Below the pieces are notes generated by a model that was not told the DNA's origin, searched no databases, and saw nothing but the letters and a program-made list of their open reading frames with translations. Of a stretch of DNA of 5,074 bases, positions 1 to 5,074 are shown piece by piece (within the stretch, counting starts at the first letter, position 1; every line of letters begins with the position of its first letter). Origin of the DNA: Bacteroidales bacterium (GTDB lineage: Bacteria > Bacteroidota > Bacteroidia > Bacteroidales > UBA932); assembly GCA_023230265.1 (NCBI GenBank), contig JALNXR010000170.1, positions 1 through 5,074 of the forward strand. The letters run 5' to 3'. Position numbers and translations under genes: made by a program.

Positions 1-758
1 CTTCCAGTTTGCTTCTGTGTGCCCACACCCTCACAATGGATGAATTTAAAACCGGTTCTGAGCTTATAATCAATCTGGAAAAGGGAGCAAACGCCAATAT
101 TGTTCTAATGCAGAACGAACATAACCTCTCCAGTCACACTGTAAGTTTTAAAATAACCCAGGCAGAAGGATCGGCATTAAAGATCAACATTGTCTCTTTG
201 CACGGAGGCCTTCAGGAAAATATTATTGATGTAAGGCTGGAGGGCAGTGATTCCGTGTGTGAGCTTAACGGCATATATTTGGTTGATGGAAAGCAGGTTA
301 TAAACACTAAAATAAACATGAACCACCTTGTTCCGGGGTGCAGAAGCAGTCAGCTTTTTAAAGGGATCCTGGACAACGAAGCTAAAGCCCTCTTTTCCGG
401 AAAGATAAATGTGGCAAAGGATGCCCAGAAGACAGAGGCCTACCAGGCAAACCACAATCTGCTACTCTCCAGGAGTGCAAAAGTCTATGCGCAGCCCCAA
501 CTGGAGATATATGCAGATGATGTAAAGTGTTCTCATGGTGCTACCAGCGGAAGACTGGACGAGATGGCTCTCTTCTATATGCGTTCAAGGGGTATTGGAG
601 CGGCAGAGGCTAAGCTTCTTCAACAGATCGCTTTTGTGTATGATGTTTTGGAAAAGATAGACAATCAGCATTTAAGAGAGAGATTGTCAGAGCTGGTAGA
701 GTCGCGGCTCAGAGGAGAGTTTGCTCATTGTGCCAATTGCAGTATGAATTGTTGTTAA
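1..758 (+). CDS. sufD: SufD, Fe-S cluster assembly scaffold subunit (5'-truncated by window edge)
   Basis: C-terminal part of SufD, the cytoplasmic partner of SufB and SufC in the SufBC2D scaffold that builds Fe-S clusters with sulfur supplied by SufS. The frame is open to the left edge (first full codon at 3), so the true start lies outside the window; the TTG at 9 is not a credible start. About 250 residues are visible, against roughly 430-450 for the usual protein. Counting from the TTG codon, the SufB/SufD beta-helix core runs from about residue 25 to 180, with the family hallmarks DAQKTEAYQ (138-146), LEIYADDVKCSHGAT (165-179) and FYMRSRGI (189-196), then a helical C-terminus. The histidine of CSH (residue 176, codon 534-536) matches E. 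coli SufD His360, implicated in nascent cluster assembly at the SufB-SufD interface. The KCSHGAT/RSRGI block identifies SufD rather than SufB. The tail HCANCSMNCC holds four cysteines. sufB and sufC probably lie upstream, outside the window. Confidence 0.95.
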   Translation, partial: SSLLLCAHTLTMDEFKTGSELIINLEKGANANIVLMQNEHNLSSHTVSFKITQAEGSALKINIVSLHGGLQENIIDVRLEGSDSVCELNGIYLVDGKQVINTKINMNHLVPGCRSSQLFKGILDNEAKALFSGKINVAKDAQKTEAYQANHNLLLSRSAKVYAQPQLEIYADDVKCSHGATSGRLDEMALFYMRSRGIGAAEAKLLQQIAFVYDVLEKIDNQHLRERLSELVESRLRGEFAHCANCSMNCC

Positions 759-797
759 TTTTTTTTATCATTGCAAAGAGTACTAAAACAAAAAGTG

Positions 798-1247
798 ATG
801 AAAACAATTAAAATTCTCGCCACGCTCTTATTTTTCTTTTCCTGTTTTGCAGCCTATGGTCAAATAGGTAAAATCACGGGGAAATGGTACACAATTGAGG
901 AGACCGGTGCCAAAAAATCTTTGGTTACTATCTACAGAGCTCCGGATGGTACATACGAAGGCAAAATCGAAAAACTTCTGACCGGGGATCCCAACAGAAG
1001 ATGTGTAAACTGTACCGGAGCCGATAAGGACAAACCTCTTATTGGAATGAAGATCATTAAAGGGATGAAAGCCGATGGTCAAAAGCTATCGAAAGGTACC
1101 ATTCTGGATCCCAATAACGGGAAAATTTACAGTTGCACAATCTCCTATGATTCAAAGAACGCTAAACTAAAAGTTAAAGGATCACTTGACAAAACCGGAT
1201 TACTCGGCAGAACTCAGATATGGGAGCCGGCCGGTCTTGTTAATTAA
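798..1247 (+). CDS. Exported DUF2147 family protein
   Basis: A 149-residue protein of the DUF2147 family (PF09917 type), whose biochemical role is not established. I chose ATG 798 because residues 1-21 form a typical signal peptide: Lys3 and Lys6, a hydrophobic run ATLLFFF, then FAAYG|Q, a plausible signal peptidase I site. The upstream TTG at 771 would add nine residues ahead of it and spoil this. Cys16 is preceded by FFS, a poor lipobox, so periplasmic export is more likely than lipidation. Family features in order: GKW near 28-30; a CxxC (Cys69, Cys72) followed by DKPLIGMKII; GTILDPNNGKIYSC (100-113); and LKVKGSLDKTGLLGRTQIW near the end. The two CxxC cysteines plus Cys113 could form a disulfide or bind a metal; this is inference. 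It begins 39 bases after sufD and may be read through from it. No recognisable link to Fe-S assembly. Confidence 0.88.
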   Translation: MKTIKILATLLFFFSCFAAYGQIGKITGKWYTIEETGAKKSLVTIYRAPDGTYEGKIEKLLTGDPNRRCVNCTGADKDKPLIGMKIIKGMKADGQKLSKGTILDPNNGKIYSCTISYDSKNAKLKVKGSLDKTGLLGRTQIWEPAGLVN

Positions 1248-1296
1248 GTGTTGATAAGAATTTAAATTTTTACAGACCTCCAAAACCTATTTAGGC

Positions 1297-1304
1297 TAAA
1301 TTTG
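1297..1304 (+). promoter_or_regulatory. Candidate Bacteroidota -7 promoter element upstream of nrdJ
   Basis: TAAATTTG is an exact match to the Bacteroidota sigma-A (ABfA) -7 consensus TAnnTTTG, 53 bases before the nrdJ ATG at 1358. Transcription would start near 1310. No good -33 TTG/TTTG is visible 19-23 bases upstream (the stretch is TTTTTACAGACC), so the call rests on one element. If real, the in-frame GTG at 1304 lies within the promoter and is not in the message, which supports ATG 1358 as the start. Confidence 0.35.
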
Positions 1305-1309
1305 TGAAA

Positions 1310-1338
1310 GTCGACAGAGAAATCTCTCGGCTTTTTCT
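1310..1338 (+). terminator. Terminator-like hairpin in the DUF2147-nrdJ gap
   Basis: Bases 1310-1313 (GTCG) can pair with 1328-1331 (CGGC, with one G-U pair) and 1316-1319 (AGAG) with 1324-1327 (CTCT). This gives an 8-bp stem with a two-base bulge (1314-1315) and an AAAT loop. It is followed directly by TTTTTCT (1332-1338), the layout of a weak intrinsic terminator. It may end transcription of the DUF2147 gene 63 bases after its stop. If the promoter at 1297 is real, it would instead form in the nrdJ leader, where it could attenuate. The stem is short and the T-run modest. Confidence 0.3.
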
Positions 1339-1357
1339 ATCGAAAACAATTACTAAT

Positions 1358-3880
1358 ATGAAGACTTATACCTACAAAGAGGCATTATCTGCCAGCCTGG
1401 ACTATTTTAAGGGAGACGAACTAGCTGCTTCAGTGTGGATAAATAAATATGCAATGAAGGACTCCTTTGGCAACCTCTATGAAAAAAGTCCGGAAGATAT
1501 GCATAACCGGCTGGCAGCCGAATTCGCCAGGATTGAGAGTCTGTATCCCAATCCCCTGACAAAGGAGGAGATATTCAAACTCCTGAAGGATTTCAAATAC
1601 ATCATCCCCCAGGGAGGGCCTATGACAGGTATAGGCAACAATCATCAGATTGCATCCTTATCCAACTGCTTTGTGATCGGGCACGACAAGCCGGCCGACT
1701 CCTACGGAGGAATCATGAGGATAGATGAGGAGCAGGTTCAGCTTATGAAGAGAAGAGGGGGTGTGGGACATGACCTTTCGCATATCAGACCGGCCGGCAG
1801 TCCTGTACTAAACAGTGCCCTTACCTCCACCGGAGTTGTCCCCTTTATGGAGAGATACTCCAACTCTACAAGGGAGGTGGCCCAGGATGGCAGAAGGGGA
1901 GCCCTTATGCTTTCCATCTCCGTTAAGCATCCCGATTCAGAAAACTTTATCGACGCAAAACTCGAACAGGGAAAGGTTACCGGGGCAAATGTCTCGGTAA
2001 AGATAGACGATGAGTTTATGAGGGCTGCTTTGCAGGGGAAACCTTATATCCAGAAATATCCTATAGATTCTGATAATCCAAGGATATCCAGAGAGGTTGA
2101 TGCCAAGGCTTTGTGGAAAAAGATAATTCACAACGCATGGAAATCGGCAGAACCCGGTATCCTCTTCTGGGACACAATTATCAGGGAGTCAGTTGCAGAT
2201 TGTTATGCCGATCTGGGCTACAGAACCGTAAGCACAAATCCCTGTGGGGAGATACCTCTTTGTCCATATGACTCTTGCCGACTGATAGCTATCAATCTAT
2301 ATTCCTATGTTGATAACCCCTTTACAAAAAATGCCACCTTTGACAAAGAGCTGTTTAAAATCCATGTAAGGATGGGGATGAGGCTGAATGATGACCTTAT
2401 TGATCTGGAGATGGAGAAGATAGAGGGGATAATTGCAAAGATAAAAGCAGATCCGGAAGATGAGGAGGTAAAAAGAGCCGAGCAGCAGCTTTGGGAGAAG
2501 ATTATGAAAAAGACCCTCGGAGGCAGAAGAACAGGTCTGGGAATAACCGGGGAGGGAGATATGCTTGCCGCAATGGGCCTTATTTACGGCAGTGACAAGG
2601 CTATAGACCTTGCCGTGGAGTTACAGAAGACTCTGGCTGTCGAGGCTTACAGATCTTCTGTGCAGATGGCAGTGGAGAGAGGCGCATTCCCAATTTTCGA
2701 TGCAAAAAGAGAAGCTTCCAATCCAATGATATCCAGGATAAAGAGAGAAGACGAGGAGCTTTATGATCAGATGGTGAGATATGGCAGAAGAAATATATCC
2801 ATGCTGACTATAGCCCCCACCGGTACAACCTCGCTTATGACCCAGACCACATCCGGTATTGAGCCTGTCTTTATGCCTGTTTATAAAAGGCGCAGAAAGG
2901 TGAATCCAAATGACAAAAACGTGAATGTCACATTTGTGGATGAGGTCGGAGATGCATGGGAGGAGTACTATGTGTTTCATCATAAGTTCCTTACATGGTG
3001 TGAAGTGAATGGGATAAACATAGAAAAGGTAAAATCAATGCAACAGGCTCAGATTGAGGAACTGGTTGCAAAATCACCTTATTTCAAAGCCACTTCCAAT
3101 GATATAGACTGGCTGGCAAAGGTAAAGATGCAGGGGCGGATGCAAAAATGGGTAGATCACTCCATTAGTGTGACTGTCAATCTACCCAGGGAGATAACCG
3201 AAGAGATGGTGGCAGATGTCTATAAAACAGCATGGGAGTATGGTTGTAAAGGAGTTACCGTTTACAGGGAGGGTTCCCGTTCCGGTGTTCTGGTATCTGC
3301 AAAGGATCCTGAGAAGAAGGAGGGTGCCTACAGAAGAGGTGACAGACCAAAATCCCTCCAGGCAGAGGTAATCAGGTTTAAAAACGGTAACGAGCAGTGG
3401 ATTGCCCTTGTCGGACTTATGAACGGTACTCCCTATGAGATATTTACAGGTCTTCTGGACGAGGAGACCCGTAGTATTCCAAAGTCGGTTACCATGGGCT
3501 TTATTATTAAGGAGAGAGATGAGAGTGGTAAGTCAAGATATGATTTCCAGTATATAGACCGGTACGGATACAAAAACACAGTGGGAGGAGTCTCCCATAT
3601 GTTTAACAAGGAGTACTGGAATTATGCCAAGCTGATATCCGGTGTGCTTAGAAACGGAATGCCTATAACCGATGTGGTCAATCTGGTAAACGGCCTTCAA
3701 CTTGACAATGAGACCATCAACACCTGGAAAAACGGAGTGGAGAGGACACTTAAAAGATATATTCCCGATGGTACCAAGGATGATACAGGTAAGAAATGCG
3801 ACAAATGCGGCTCTACCAATCTGGTTTATCAGGAGGGGTGTCTTAACTGCCTGAGCTGCGGTTATTCAAAATGCGGATAA
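1358..3880 (+). CDS. nrdJ: Adenosylcobalamin-dependent (class II) ribonucleotide reductase
   Basis: An 840-residue cytoplasmic enzyme that reduces ribonucleotides to deoxyribonucleotides using a thiyl radical generated from adenosylcobalamin, independent of oxygen. It needs no NrdB radical subunit and none is seen. Visible in order: GIGNNHQIASLSNCF with Cys104 (first reducing cysteine); GRRGALMLSISVKHPDSENF (178-197); NPCGE (294-298) with Asn294, the thiyl Cys296 and Glu298; Cys307, exactly 11 residues on, as the second reducing cysteine, as in Thermotoga NrdJ; APTGTTS (486-492) and TSGIEP (498-503) of the barrel; GCKGVTVYREGSR (629-641); a TSCPD-type domain from about 663; and a C-terminal cysteine cluster (814, 817, 828, 831, 834, 839) ending GYSKCG. 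That cluster fits the zinc-binding, redox-relay tail of the NrdJ_Z type. Length is normal for this type. ATG 1358 is preferred over GTG 1304 because the extra 18 residues do not resemble the family N-terminus. No cobalamin riboswitch or NrdR box pair is visible upstream. ispE follows after 27 bases. Confidence 0.96.
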   Translation: MKTYTYKEALSASLDYFKGDELAASVWINKYAMKDSFGNLYEKSPEDMHNRLAAEFARIESLYPNPLTKEEIFKLLKDFKYIIPQGGPMTGIGNNHQIASLSNCFVIGHDKPADSYGGIMRIDEEQVQLMKRRGGVGHDLSHIRPAGSPVLNSALTSTGVVPFMERYSNSTREVAQDGRRGALMLSISVKHPDSENFIDAKLEQGKVTGANVSVKIDDEFMRAALQGKPYIQKYPIDSDNPRISREVDAKALWKKIIHNAWKSAEPGILFWDTIIRESVADCYADLGYRTVSTNPCGEIPLCPYDSCRLIAINLYSYVDNPFTKNATFDKELFKIHVRMGMRLNDDLIDLEMEKIEGIIAKIKADPEDEEVKRAEQQLWEKIMKKTLGGRRTGLGITGEGDMLAAMGLIYGSDKAIDLAVELQKTLAVEAYRSSVQMAVERGAFPIFDAKREASNPMISRIKREDEELYDQMVRYGRRNISMLTIAPTGTTSLMTQTTSGIEPVFMPVYKRRRKVNPNDKNVNVTFVDEVGDAWEEYYVFHHKFLTWCEVNGINIEKVKSMQQAQIEELVAKSPYFKATSNDIDWLAKVKMQGRMQKWVDHSISVTVNLPREITEEMVADVYKTAWEYGCKGVTVYREGSRSGVLVSAKDPEKKEGAYRRGDRPKSLQAEVIRFKNGNEQWIALVGLMNGTPYEIFTGLLDEETRSIPKSVTMGFIIKERDESGKSRYDFQYIDRYGYKNTVGGVSHMFNKEYWNYAKLISGVLRNGMPITDVVNLVNGLQLDNETINTWKNGVERTLKRYIPDGTKDDTGKKCDKCGSTNLVYQEGCLNCLSCGYSKCG

Positions 3881-3907
3881 GTGCTTGTTTTTTTAATGTG
3901 TTAATAA

Positions 3908-4693
3908 ATGATAGTATATCCCTGTGCAAAAATAAATCTGGGTTTGAGGATTATTGGAAAAAGAAGAGATGGTTTTCATAACCTGGAGACCTTTTTCTTT
4001 CCTACACAACTTACCGATATTCTTGAAGTTGTTGAAGCACAGGAAACCACACTTAACACATACGGTCTGGAACCGGGTTGCAGCATGGCCGATAATCTAT
4101 GTGTAAAGGCTTACGAATTAATGAGAAAGGAATATTCTCTGCCACCGGTTGAGATACATCTTTATAAGCGGATCCCGGTGGGAGCAGGCCTTGGCGGAGG
4201 TTCTGCCGATGCCTCATTTATGATTATTGCACTCAATAAGCTCTTCTCTTTGGATTTAAGTCAGGATGAAATGGTAAAAGTTGCCGCAGCACTTGGGAGT
4301 GACTGCCCCTTTTTTATCTATGCCTCAGAACTGGACACTGCAGCGGGGGAGGGTCTCTATGCCACAGGCAGGGGAGATAAGCTTGAACGGATGACTGTAC
4401 CTCAGCTGAAAGGCTTAAAAATAGTACTGACATTTCCACCTGTTTTTGTCTCCACAGCGGAGGCTTACCGTGGTGTTAAACCATACAAATCGCAAATCCG
4501 CCTCAAAGAGACACTGCTCTGCTCCGTAGAAGAGTGGAAGAGTACCCTTGTAAATGATTTTGAAAAGAGTGTTTTCAAAAAATATCCACTGATAGAGAGT
4601 TATAAAAATCAACTTTATGACAAAGGTGCAATCTATGCATCCATGAGTGGCAGCGGATCAGCCCTGTTCGGGCTCTTTGTGGGGGATCAATAG
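3908..4693 (+). CDS. ispE: 4-diphosphocytidyl-2-C-methyl-D-erythritol kinase
   Basis: IspE phosphorylates the 2-hydroxyl of 4-diphosphocytidyl-2-C-methylerythritol with ATP, the fourth step of the methylerythritol phosphate route to isoprenoids; cytoplasmic GHMP-fold kinase. Motifs: AKINLGL (7-13) with conserved Lys8; GKRRDGFHNLET (17-28); the glycine-rich ATP loop PVGAGLGGGSADA (90-102); GSDCPFF (130-136) with catalytic Asp132; TAEAYRGV (183-190); and GHMP motif 3 SMSGSGSALFG (245-255). At 261 residues it is at the short end of the family and stops only six residues after motif 3, at VGDQ. The last 40 bases are copied twice downstream (4692-4771), and the TAG stop spans the first repeat junction: T is the last base of unit 1, AG the first two of unit 2. 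All catalytic motifs are intact, so it is probably functional. The start at ATG 3908 puts AKINLGL at the usual distance; no clear Shine-Dalgarno. The 27-base gap after nrdJ, without an obvious terminator, suggests co-transcription. Confidence 0.95.
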   Translation: MIVYPCAKINLGLRIIGKRRDGFHNLETFFFPTQLTDILEVVEAQETTLNTYGLEPGCSMADNLCVKAYELMRKEYSLPPVEIHLYKRIPVGAGLGGGSADASFMIIALNKLFSLDLSQDEMVKVAAALGSDCPFFIYASELDTAAGEGLYATGRGDKLERMTVPQLKGLKIVLTFPPVFVSTAEAYRGVKPYKSQIRLKETLLCSVEEWKSTLVNDFEKSVFKKYPLIESYKNQLYDKGAIYASMSGSGSALFGLFVGDQ

Positions 4694-4771
4694 CGGATCA
4701 GCCCTGTTCGGGCTATTTAGGGGGGATCAATAGCGGATCAGCCCTGCTCGGGCTATTTGGGGGGAATCAAT
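4652..4771 (+). repeat. Three tandem 40-bp repeats starting inside the 3' end of ispE
   Basis: Three head-to-tail units: 4652-4691, 4692-4731, 4732-4771. Each begins AGCGGATCAGCCCTG and ends with ATCAAT. Units 1 and 2 differ at 3 of 40 positions, 2 and 3 at 3, 1 and 3 at 4. Unit 1 is the coding end of ispE. Units 2 and 3 lie beyond the stop, but in their local frame each still reads SGSAL(F/L)GLFxGxQ followed by a stop. Units 2 and 3 share CTATTT where unit 1 has CTCTTT. Since 40 is not a multiple of three, the copies lie in different frames. Every unit holds the perfect hairpin AGCCC-(5)-GGGCT and a run of five or six G. Confidence 0.93.
4659..4753 (+). terminator. Three tandem GC-rich hairpins after ispE, possible transcript end
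   Basis: Stems AGCCC/GGGCT with 5-base loops lie at 4659-4673, 4699-4713 and 4739-4753. The loop is TGTTC in units 1 and 2 and TGCTC in unit 3; in every unit the stem is perfect. None is followed by a proper T-run, only CTTTG or ATTT then G-rich sequence, so these are not canonical intrinsic terminators. The array could still end transcription or protect the 3' end of the nrdJ-ispE message. Confidence 0.22.
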
Positions 4772-4783
4772 GATGTAATGGGT

Positions 4784-4807
4784 GAAATCAACGACGAAAT
4801 CATCGAC
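4784..4807 (+). repeat. 12-bp near-tandem repeat, two units
   Basis: GAAATCAACGAC (4784-4795) is followed at once by GAAATCATCGAC (4796-4807), one difference in twelve. A more degenerate version, GAATCAATGATG, starts at 4764 in the tail of the third 40-bp unit. The second unit runs into the left arm of the 20-bp inverted repeat. Confidence 0.7.
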
Positions 4808-4927
4808 GAAGATTTTGTCATTGCCCTGATAGTCAAACTAATACTGGAGGTAAACTTTCTAAATCCGGGAGTTTGTGTTTTGTAATTCATTGTATATCAT
4901 ATTAATAACAAAATCTTCGTCGATGAT
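4799..4927. repeat. Perfect 20-bp inverted repeat with 89-bp spacer
   Basis: The left arm ATCATCGACGAAGATTTTGT (4799-4818) is the exact reverse complement of 4908-4927. After one mismatch (4819/4907) three more pairs follow inward, ATT 4820-4822 with AAT 4904-4906. The spacer is AT-rich and itself holds CAAACT (4834-4839) opposite AGTTTG (4870-4875). As DNA the 129 bp resembles a tiny element with terminal inverted repeats; as RNA, a long hairpin. No flanking target-site duplication is evident (left flank ends GACGAA, right flank starts CTACAG). Confidence 0.9.
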
Positions 4928-4941
4928 CTACAGTTTAGGAC

Positions 4942-4998
4942 GGGACAACTTTTAGAGTCAACCTATTTCAGGACGTGACGTAGGTGCAAAAGTTTCCC
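4942..4998. repeat. Nested stem-loop (interrupted dyad) of 57 bases
   Basis: GGGA (4942-4945) pairs with TCCC (4995-4998); after a one-base bulge (4946), AACTTTT (4947-4953) pairs with AAAAGTT (4988-4994). An internal loop of 7/2 bases follows, then ACCTA (4961-4965) with TAGGT (4981-4985), a 2/2 mismatch, and TCA (4968-4970) with TGA (4976-4978), closed by a GGACG loop. That gives 19 Watson-Crick pairs in one structure. Function unknown: a structured RNA, a protein-binding dyad or a mobile-element end are all possible. Confidence 0.5.
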
Positions 4999-5039
4999 AC
5001 ATTAAACTGAACTAAGTAATAGTCTGATTATGTGTGTGA

Positions 5040-5047
5040 TATTTTTG
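5040..5047 (+). promoter_or_regulatory. Weak candidate -7 promoter element near the right edge
   Basis: TATTTTTG matches TAnnTTTG exactly, 9 bases before ATG 5057, but no -33 TTG is found at the right distance and the AT-rich setting makes chance matches likely. A gene starting at 5057 (MSYYFI, then the edge) would have an almost absent leader. Confidence 0.18.
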
Positions 5048-5074
5048 ACACAAACCATGTCTTACTACTTTATT

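Larger units (their letters stand above)
4694..5074. other. 381-base repeat-rich region without a recognised gene
   Basis: No recognisable protein. In order it contains: two extra copies of the ispE 3' end (4692-4771); a 12-bp near-tandem repeat GAAATCA(A/T)CGAC (4784-4807); a perfect 20-bp inverted repeat (4799-4818 and 4908-4927); the 9-base direct repeat GGACG(G/T)GAC at 4938-4946 and 4971-4979; a nested dyad at 4942-4998; and a TATTTTTG promoter-like element (5040-5047) just before an ATG at 5057 that is open to the right edge. The longest notable frame is a 35-codon ORF, 4778-4885, with no recognised similarity. Stop codons are frequent elsewhere, and base composition becomes more AT-rich from about 4880. 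Confidence 0.7.

Noticed and set aside
177..455. Minus-strand open frame of 92 codons within sufD
   Set aside because: It lies wholly antisense to a well-conserved gene and its translation resembles no family; a shadow frame. The same applies to minus-strand frames at 828-1082, 1430-1645, 1937-2131, 2621-2983 and 4415-4612, and to the + frame at 1815-2000 inside nrdJ.
734..766. CAATT/AATTG 5-bp stem (734-738, 747-751) before a T8 run (759-766) at the end of sufD, as a terminator
   Set aside because: The stem is short, AT-rich and inside the coding end, and the T-run starts 7 bases after it. Too weak to call, so read-through from sufD into the DUF2147 gene stays possible.
766..773. TATCATTG as a promoter element for the DUF2147 gene
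   Set aside because: It has one mismatch to TAnnTTTG and no TTG at a proper -33 spacing.
1304..1357. GTG 1304 as the nrdJ start, adding 18 residues
   Set aside because: The added residues do not look like the NrdJ N-terminus and the codon lies inside the candidate -7 element; ATG 1358 fits better.
1248..1357. Cobalamin riboswitch or NrdR box control of nrdJ
   Set aside because: The gap is only 110 bases, with no B12-box-like sequence and no paired NrdR palindromes.
4652..4771. CRISPR array
   Set aside because: The 40-bp units are contiguous, with no spacers, and originate from ispE coding sequence.
4928..5074. Short minus-strand ORF MVCVKNITHTIRLLLSSV starting near 5059
   Set aside because: Only 18 codons, with no recognisable features; expected by chance.

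Overview
The window looks like a chromosomal segment of a Bacteroidota bacterium, most likely Bacteroidales. The evidence is a SufD with a cysteine-rich C-terminus, a secreted DUF2147 protein, the form of IspE, start codons without a purine-rich Shine-Dalgarno, frequent AGA/AGG arginine codons, and at least one perfect match to the Bacteroidota -7 promoter element TAnnTTTG. No marker here fixes the genus.

Layout, all genes on the + strand: (1) the C-terminal part of sufD, cut by the left edge, ending at 758; (2) a small exported DUF2147 protein, 798-1247; (3) a 110-base gap with a candidate promoter and a terminator-like hairpin; (4) a complete class II, adenosylcobalamin-dependent ribonucleotide reductase, nrdJ, 1358-3880; (5) after 27 bases, ispE, 3908-4693, a methylerythritol phosphate pathway kinase; (6) 381 bases without a convincing gene (4694-5074) but full of repeats and dyad symmetries.

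The genes are core housekeeping: iron-sulfur cluster assembly, deoxynucleotide synthesis and isoprenoid precursor synthesis. nrdJ and ispE are close enough to be co-transcribed. One loose functional link is that the last two enzymes of the methylerythritol phosphate pathway (IspG, IspH) are Fe-S proteins that depend on the Suf machinery. No defence, mobile or toxin-antitoxin gene is recognisable.

The unusual part is the right end. The last 40 bases of ispE are repeated in tandem three times, and each unit carries a perfect 5-bp hairpin. They are followed by a 12-bp near-tandem repeat, a perfect 20-bp inverted repeat with an 89-bp spacer, and a nested stem-loop of about 57 bases. I cannot assign this island to a known element. 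It could be a small non-autonomous mobile element or its remnant, a structured RNA, or an eroded intergenic region.
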